A stretch of 16,609 nt of DNA from an uncultured Pseudomonadota bacterium (GTDB lineage Bacteria; Lernaellota; Lernaellaia; Lernaellales; Lernaellaceae), in assembly GCA_937967875.1 (NCBI GenBank), contig CALBTQ010000223.1, positions 1 through 16,609 on the forward strand. The letters are read 5' to 3'. The notes beneath the pieces are model-generated. The model was not told the origin of the DNA. It saw only the letters and a list, made by a program, of their open reading frames with translations, and searched no databases. Shown here one piece after another: positions 11,924 to 16,609 of the stretch. Both the position numbers and the translations under genes were made by a program. How positions within the stretch are numbered: position 1 is the first letter of the stretch; each line of letters starts with the position of its first letter.

Positions 11924-13930
11924 ATGCACGCCATGACGTTGTTAGCCGCCGAGAATCTGAGCCTGAATTTCGGTCCCAAGACCATTTTGTCCGGGGCCGG
12001 GTTCATGATCAATTGGAACGAGCGCGTGGGGGTGATCGGGCCCAACGGCACGGGCAAATCCACGCTGTTTCGCGTGTTGATCGGCCGGCAGCAGCTCGAC
12101 GATGGGCGGCTGCATTTCGCGCGCGGCGTGCGCCTGGGCTACCTCCCGCAGGACGTGCTGGAGATCGGCGGCGGCACGGTGCTTTCCTCGGTGCTCGCGG
12201 CGGTGCCGGGCAAGACCGACATCGAGCGGCGCTTGCACGAAGCGGAAGAGGCGCTCAAGGCGTCGCACGACGGCGACGAGCAAATGGATCTCGCGCAGCA
12301 GATCGTCGATCTGCACGAGCGCATCGAACGCTTCGAAACCGAATATTCGCAACACGAGGCCGAGCGCATCCTGATGGGCTTGGGCTTTCGCACCGGCGAT
12401 TTTCTGCGGCCGCTCGCCGAATTTTCCGGCGGCTGGAAAACGCGCGCGGCGCTGGCCGGCCTGCTCTTCAAGCGCCCCGACCTGCTGCTGCTCGACGAAC
12501 CGACCAACCACCTGGACGTGCCCAGCATGGTCTGGCTCGACGAATTCCTGCGCGGCTTCACCAACGCGATCATGCTCATCAGCCACGACCGCACCTTCAT
12601 CAACCGGCAGGTCGATCGCGTGCTGAGTTTCGAGGTCGAAGGGCTGCGCGCCTACAGCGGCAACTACGACGAATACCTGCGCCTGCGGCAACAGGAGCAG
12701 GAAGTGCTGCGCGCCGCCAAGCGCAACCAGGACGCGGAAATCCGCCAGGCCGAGGCGTTCATCCGCCGCTTCCGCGCCAAGAACACCAAAGCCAAGCAGG
12801 TGCAGAGCCGCATCAAAAAAATCGAGAAGATGGAGCGTATCGAGATCGACCAGGAGCGCGCGTCGCTCGGCTTCACCTTCCCGCCCTGCGAGCGCATCGG
12901 CAAACTGGCGATCGCCCTCGAGGGCATCAGCAAGTCTTTCGGCGATCTGCACTTGTATACGGACTTCTCGGCCAACGTGCCGCGCGGCGACCGCATCGCG
13001 ATTATCGGCCGCAACGGCGCGGGCAAAACGACGCTGCTGCGCATGATGGCCAAGGAGCTGGACGTCGACGCGGGCACGGTCGAATTCGGCAGCAACGTCG
13101 AACTGGCCTATTACGCGCAGCATCACACCGAGAAACTCGACACCACGCGGTCGATCCTCGACGAGGTGTGGCGCATCGTGCCCTCGATGAGCCAGACGCG
13201 CGTGCGCAACATCTGCGGCGCGTTCCTGTTTTCCGGCGACGAGGTCGACAAGCGCGTGGGCGTGCTTTCCGGCGGCGAGAAGGCGCGCGTGGCGATGGCG
13301 CGGTTGCTGGTCAAGCCGGGCAACGTGCTGCTGATGGACGAGCCGACCAACCACCTCGACCTGCTCTCGTCCGAGGCGCTGGCCGAGGCGCTGGAAACCT
13401 ACGACGGCACGCTGGTGTTCGTCAGTCACAACCGCGCGTTCATCAACCGGCTGGCGACGAAAATCTGGAACATCGAAAACGGCGAGCTGGAAGAGTATCC
13501 GGGCAACCTCGAGGATTATCAGTATCACCTCAAGCAGGTCGCCAGGGAGCGCACCGAGCCGGCTCCGGCCGCGCCCGATCAAACCGCGCGTCCGGCGGCC
13601 GCGCCGGTCGAGAAGGCGCCGGTGGTCGACTACGAGGAGCGCAAGCGCCTCAACCGGCAACGGCAGAAGATCGAGCGGCAGATCAAGGAAACGCAGGATC
13701 GCATCGCCGCGTTGGAAGAGAAGGTCGCCGCTTACGAAAAAGAGACCGCGGGCATGGAAGCGCAACTGGCCGACCCGGCGACCTACGACGACACCGAACG
13801 CTACAACAAGCTGCTGGACGATTACAACAAGGTCAAGCAGCGCGCCGACCGCACGACCGTCGAGTGGGAAAAAGTGTTAACCGAGCAGGAAAAACTCGAG
13901 CGCGAGTTGGACAAGCTGCCGACGGTTTAA
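11924..13930 (+). CDS. ABC-F family ATPase, YheS/Uup-like translation factor
   Basis: ABC-F proteins have two ATPase domains and no membrane part; they act in the cytoplasm at the ribosomal E site rather than in transport. This one is 668 residues. Domain 1 has Walker A G-P-N-G-T-G-K-S-T (39-47), signature F-S-G-G-W (167-171) and Walker B L-L-L-L-D-E-P-T-N-H-L-D (187-198). The linker A-K-N-T-K-A-K-Q-V-Q-S-R (285-296) resembles YheS/ABCF3. Domain 2 has G-R-N-G-A-G-K-T-T (362-370), L-S-G-G-E (448-452) and M-D-E-P-T-N-H-L-D (471-479). A Pro/Ala linker (about 545-566) leads to a Uup-like C-terminal coiled coil (570-665). The start could be ATG 11924, ATG 11933 or GTG 11915; none has a strong ribosome binding site. 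Confidence 0.93.
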   Translation: MHAMTLLAAENLSLNFGPKTILSGAGFMINWNERVGVIGPNGTGKSTLFRVLIGRQQLDDGRLHFARGVRLGYLPQDVLEIGGGTVLSSVLAAVPGKTDIERRLHEAEEALKASHDGDEQMDLAQQIVDLHERIERFETEYSQHEAERILMGLGFRTGDFLRPLAEFSGGWKTRAALAGLLFKRPDLLLLDEPTNHLDVPSMVWLDEFLRGFTNAIMLISHDRTFINRQVDRVLSFEVEGLRAYSGNYDEYLRLRQQEQEVLRAAKRNQDAEIRQAEAFIRRFRAKNTKAKQVQSRIKKIEKMERIEIDQERASLGFTFPPCERIGKLAIALEGISKSFGDLHLYTDFSANVPRGDRIAIIGRNGAGKTTLLRMMAKELDVDAGTVEFGSNVELAYYAQHHTEKLDTTRSILDEVWRIVPSMSQTRVRNICGAFLFSGDEVDKRVGVLSGGEKARVAMARLLVKPGNVLLMDEPTNHLDLLSSEALAEALETYDGTLVFVSHNRAFINRLATKIWNIENGELEEYPGNLEDYQYHLKQVARERTEPAPAAPDQTARPAAAPVEKAPVVDYEERKRLNRQRQKIERQIKETQDRIAALEEKVAAYEKETAGMEAQLADPATYDDTERYNKLLDDYNKVKQRADRTTVEWEKVLTEQEKLERELDKLPTV

Positions 13931-14458
13931 TCAATCCCCGAAAAACATGGCGGCGCGAATGCGGCGCAGGTTCGCGCCCGGATACTTGCCCGTCGCTTTG
14001 ACCTTGGCCAGCATCTTTTCCGCCTCAGTTTTCGTCGCGCCAGCGTAAACGGCCAGGAAATTGTAGTCCCGGTTGGTGCCGGGGTAGTACACGGCTCCGT
14101 TGATCGAGCAACCGTGGCGCGAGGCGAATACCTTGTTGGCCGGGAACAACTTCTGCGCCGCGAGGCGCTGCCGTTCGTTGAAGTACCCGCCGCACCGTTT
14201 GTCGCCGTGCGGACCGTTGTCGGGCTCGGCCTTCACGCTCTGTAGAATCACCGCGTAAAACGGCTTGGATTGATACTCTTTCATCCACTCCAATTGGTTG
14301 GGCACGCGGAAGGTCATTTCCCACGGATCGAATTTCATGGACTCGGGATCGGGGCACGGCTTTTGCGGATCGCCGCAGATATCGCCCATCGCCGCCCACA
14401 GCAGGGTCGGCCCGGCGAGCAGCAGAAAAAGCGTGAGCCGTAAAAACCCTCGTCTCAT
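13931..14458 (-). CDS. Small secreted four-cysteine protein of unknown function
   Basis: I do not recognise this 175-residue protein. M-R-R followed by a hydrophobic stretch (5-21) and W-A-A looks like a cleavable signal peptide, ending near residue 23. The mature part has four cysteines (28, 35, 89, 117), allowing two disulfides in the periplasm. The segment 67-175 (F-Y-A-V-I-L-Q-S-V-K, later Y-N-F-L-A-V-Y-A-G-A, A-E-K-M-L-A-K-V-K and L-R-R-I-R-A-A) has the rhythm of a SPOR-like fold, a weak resemblance only. ATG 14458, with GGAGG at 14466-14470, is preferred to an in-frame start at 14494. Its ATG overlaps the upstream stop as ATGA (14455-14458), so the two genes are translationally coupled. 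Confidence 0.8.
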   Translation of the reverse strand: MRRGFLRLTLFLLLAGPTLLWAAMGDICGDPQKPCPDPESMKFDPWEMTFRVPNQLEWMKEYQSKPFYAVILQSVKAEPDNGPHGDKRCGGYFNERQRLAAQKLFPANKVFASRHGCSINGAVYYPGTNRDYNFLAVYAGATKTEAEKMLAKVKATGKYPGANLRRIRAAMFFGD

Positions 14459-15669
14459 GGCGTTGCCTCCGTTTTCGTTTCCCTGACGAAACAACCGCGC
14501 TGATTGTCGAGCTTGACCGTCTCCCCATTATCGCAGGAAACGGTCACCGCTGCATCGCCGTTTTCCCGCCGCACGAACTCCGCCTCGAACACGTTCAACA
14601 TGCACCGGTAATGACGCTCGCTTTGCCACGCCTGCTCCATCAGCGCGTCGAAATTGGGAATGGCGATCAGCGCCAGCGTGGCCTTGTAGTCGTTCATAAA
14701 CGCGGTGAGTTCGTCGACCGCCACGGTCGGCGGCTCTGTCGCGCCTGCGGCGAGCCACCGCCGGTAGCCGTCGATGATCCGCGCGATCAGATAAGCGTGC
14801 ACGCGCATTTCGCGCTTCAGATAGATCGGGGCGACGTGCTGATAAAACCGGCGGGAAAAGACGTTGCCGGCCCGCTTGGCGTTGTCGAGCGAGATTTCGT
14901 GGTTGATTTTTATCATCAAAGGATTGGTGACGGCGATGGCGTCGAGCAGGTCGTCGGCAATCCGGTTGACGAAAGGTTTTTCGGCAATCGTTGTTTCCAG
15001 ATAGGATTGGGGCAGCAGCGGCGCGAGGAAAATGAACGTATCCTCGACCACGGTCTTCATCGCGACGGAAAACATGAGCGGCGCCATTGCCGTCGAATCG
15101 CTCAGTCCGTAAATCAGATCGTCGAGCGCGGACAGGCGTTTGAGCGCACCGTCGATGTCGCCGCTTTGGGCCTGCAACCGTGCTTGCTCCGTTTGTGCGC
15201 GCACCCATTTGCCGCACAGCGCGAGAGCCAAATCATCCTCGCTCGGCTCCTTATACTTTTCCAATGTCTCCGGAGAAAGAAAAAGCCGTTCGTGATACAC
15301 ATAGGCAAAGTCGCCGGCGAACAGAGGCATGATGCGTTCGTCGTAGGCGATCACGGCGGCCAGTTCGGCGCGATCCTCGTCGCTGCGCGTCGGCGGATCG
15401 TCGCAGCTCGGTTGCCGATACTCCAGTTCGCCGTAGGCGTCCAACGCCGGTTTCATCTCCGTCAGCAGGGCGTGCAGCGCTTCGCGGTCGGCCGGCGGTG
15501 TGTTCGCGGCACGCACGTCCAGCGCGTAGTACTCGTCCATTATTTCCTGAAGGGCCGGCGCATCCATCGGCGGCGCGGCGATGTAGGGAAAAATGTAGTA
15601 GCCCGCCGCCGTCAGCGTCGCCATTATCATCACCAGCGCAACAAACCAGTTGGAGTGCAGGGCTTTCAT
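14455..15669 (-). CDS. Membrane-anchored helical protein of unknown function
   Basis: I do not recognise this 404-residue protein. It has one N-terminal transmembrane segment (about 9-31) with a short cytoplasmic start, and the rest is predicted to be periplasmic. Residues 35-345 look mainly alpha-helical, with a Glu/Asp/Ala-rich composition and no catalytic motif that I can name. A Cys-containing tail (V-S-C-D-N-G-E-T-V-K-L, 377-387; Cys393) looks like a small beta extension. AAGGAGAG (15681-15688) lies 11 bases before the ATG. It is the first gene of a two-gene unit with the four-cysteine protein, which suggests that the two work together in the envelope. Confidence 0.82.
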   Translation of the reverse strand: MKALHSNWFVALVMIMATLTAAGYYIFPYIAAPPMDAPALQEIMDEYYALDVRAANTPPADREALHALLTEMKPALDAYGELEYRQPSCDDPPTRSDEDRAELAAVIAYDERIMPLFAGDFAYVYHERLFLSPETLEKYKEPSEDDLALALCGKWVRAQTEQARLQAQSGDIDGALKRLSALDDLIYGLSDSTAMAPLMFSVAMKTVVEDTFIFLAPLLPQSYLETTIAEKPFVNRIADDLLDAIAVTNPLMIKINHEISLDNAKRAGNVFSRRFYQHVAPIYLKREMRVHAYLIARIIDGYRRWLAAGATEPPTVAVDELTAFMNDYKATLALIAIPNFDALMEQAWQSERHYRCMLNVFEAEFVRRENGDAAVTVSCDNGETVKLDNQRGCFVRETKTEATP

Positions 15670-15702
15670 GAAATCGGTTTCTCTCCTTGGTGGAATACAG
15701 TT

Positions 15703-15731
15703 ATCCTATAAAGAAGTTCTTTGTTCGTCCA
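15703..15731 (-). promoter_or_regulatory. Possible promoter with palindromic operator for the two-gene envelope unit
   Basis: On the minus strand TGGACG (15726-15731) and TAGGAT (15703-15708) are 17 bases apart, each matching 4 of 6 consensus bases. The spacer holds a perfect palindrome, AAAGAA-G-TTCTTT (15710-15722). A repressor bound there would block polymerase. The -10 box lies 33 bases before the ATG at 15669. Confidence 0.42.
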
Positions 15732-15831
15732 CCCGGATACAAAAACGCCACAATTCTGCGCTAACCCGATCGCGAACCGGCGTGTCATAAAGACAATGCA
15801 AACCAATGCAGGCCCCGGGAGGAAAAATACG

Positions 15832-16609
15832 ATGCAGAAAATTAACCGTTTCCCCACCTTTGTGCCGGCGATGCTGTTGTTGATCTTATTGTTCGGCTGC
15901 GCCGGCGGCGACGATGACGACGATAATGATGGCGACGACGCCGCGAACGACGCCGCTTACGCAATCGTCGACACCAACCAGAGCCTTTGCTACGACGCCA
16001 ACGCGGCGGTCTCCTGCGGCGACGCGTTCGGCGGCCAGGACGCGCAATACGACGGCAACCAACCGTCCTACAAGGACAACGGCGACGGCACGGTGACCGA
16101 CCTGGTGACCGGCCTGATGTGGCAGCGCGATCCCGGCGACAAGGTGAGCTCCGCCGAGGCGGTCGCCGGCGCGGACGGTTTTTCTCTCGCCGGTTACGAC
16201 GACTGGCGGCTGCCGACGATCAAGGAGCTCTACTCGCTGATCGAATTCACCGGCGAGGATCCCAGCGGCGAAACGAGCGACGACACCTCCGGCCTGACGC
16301 CGTTCATCGACGCCGACGCGTTCGTCTTCAATTACGGCGACCCGGACGTCGGCGATCGCATCATCGATTCGCAGTGGGCCACGAGCAGCGTTTACGAATC
16401 GACCGTGATGGGCGGCGCGCAGTGCTTTTTCGGCGTGAACTTCGCCGACGGGCGCATCAAATGCTACCCGACGTCCAACAAAGAGTATTTCGCGATTTAC
16501 GTGCGCGACGCCGGCGCATACGGTGATAACGATTTCATCGACAACGGCGACGGTACGATCGACGACGGCGCGACCGGCCTGCAGTGGCAGCAGGGCGACA
16601 GCGGCGAAG
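15832..16609 (+). CDS. DUF1566 (Lcl_C) lipoprotein with Asp-rich linker, 3' end outside window
   Basis: The 259 codons present run off the window without a stop. A signal with lipobox L-F-G-C (Cys23) is followed by an acidic linker D-D-D-D-D-N-D-G-D-D (27-36), the type of spacer seen in surface lipoproteins of some deltaproteobacterial-type lineages. The first DUF1566/Lcl_C unit spans about 80-226: D-N-G-D-G-T-V-T-D-L-V-T-G-L-M-W (82-97), D-D-W-R-L-P-T-I-K-E-L (123-133), W-A-T-S-S (182-186) and Y-V-R (223-225). A second unit opens at 237 (D-N-G-D-G-T-I-D-D-G-A-T-G-L-Q-W). The domain's function is not established; it occurs on surface and adhesin-like proteins. GGGAGGA (15817-15823) lies 8 bases before the ATG. 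I found no convincing promoter. Confidence 0.9.
   Translation, partial: MQKINRFPTFVPAMLLLILLFGCAGGDDDDDNDGDDAANDAAYAIVDTNQSLCYDANAAVSCGDAFGGQDAQYDGNQPSYKDNGDGTVTDLVTGLMWQRDPGDKVSSAEAVAGADGFSLAGYDDWRLPTIKELYSLIEFTGEDPSGETSDDTSGLTPFIDADAFVFNYGDPDVGDRIIDSQWATSSVYESTVMGGAQCFFGVNFADGRIKCYPTSNKEYFAIYVRDAGAYGDNDFIDNGDGTIDDGATGLQWQQGDSGE

Noticed and set aside
11942..13765. 607-codon minus-strand open frame opposite the ABC-F gene
   Set aside because: It is a GC-driven shadow; the plus strand has all ABC motifs intact.

Overview
The window is a GC-rich bacterial contig end. Bases 1-45 are not genomic: they match the 3' 45 bases of the Illumina P5/TruSeq universal adapter as I know it, left on the contig edge, and real sequence starts at base 46. 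The secD-secF-recJ order, the outer-envelope lipoprotein signals and the last gene (Asp-rich linker followed by DUF1566/Lcl_C units) suggest an uncultured deltaproteobacterial-type lineage (Desulfobacterota, Myxococcota or a candidate phylum such as Lernaellota). That placement is inference; there is no rRNA or ribosomal-protein marker here.

Layout. (1) 46-3004, plus strand: the 3' end of secD, complete secF and recJ, closely spaced and probably one operon. (2) 3005-3431: the only stretch over 300 bases without a gene. It lies between convergent recJ and glpD and is packed with hairpins and short repeats. (3) 3432-8398, minus strand: glpD with its own strong promoter; upstream of it a two-gene unit of a GT-C membrane glycosyltransferase and a secreted agarase-like glycoside hydrolase, 34 bases apart. 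(4) 8555-11723, plus strand: four consecutive genes for lipoproteins made almost only of 1, 2, 2 and 3 copies of the same unrecognised ~95-residue domain, with hallmark W-x-G-x-W-x-E-x-W-P followed by D-x-Y. (5) 11924-13930, plus: a YheS-like ABC-F translation factor. (6) 13931-15669, minus: two uncharacterised envelope proteins coupled by an ATGA overlap. (7) 15832-end, plus: a DUF1566 lipoprotein cut by the window edge.

The most novel element is the lipoprotein array (8 domain copies in 4 genes). Its first gene diverges from the glycosyltransferase/hydrolase unit, and the two predicted promoters overlap at their -35 boxes around 8485-8491, with an alternating GC tract inside one spacer. This could be one envelope or glycan-related locus, but the link rests on position only. 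Promoters of the form TTGxCx-17/18-TACAAT recur through the window and fix several start codons, for example glpD at 5081 rather than 5129.

Many long open frames opposite real genes are by-products of high GC and were left out.
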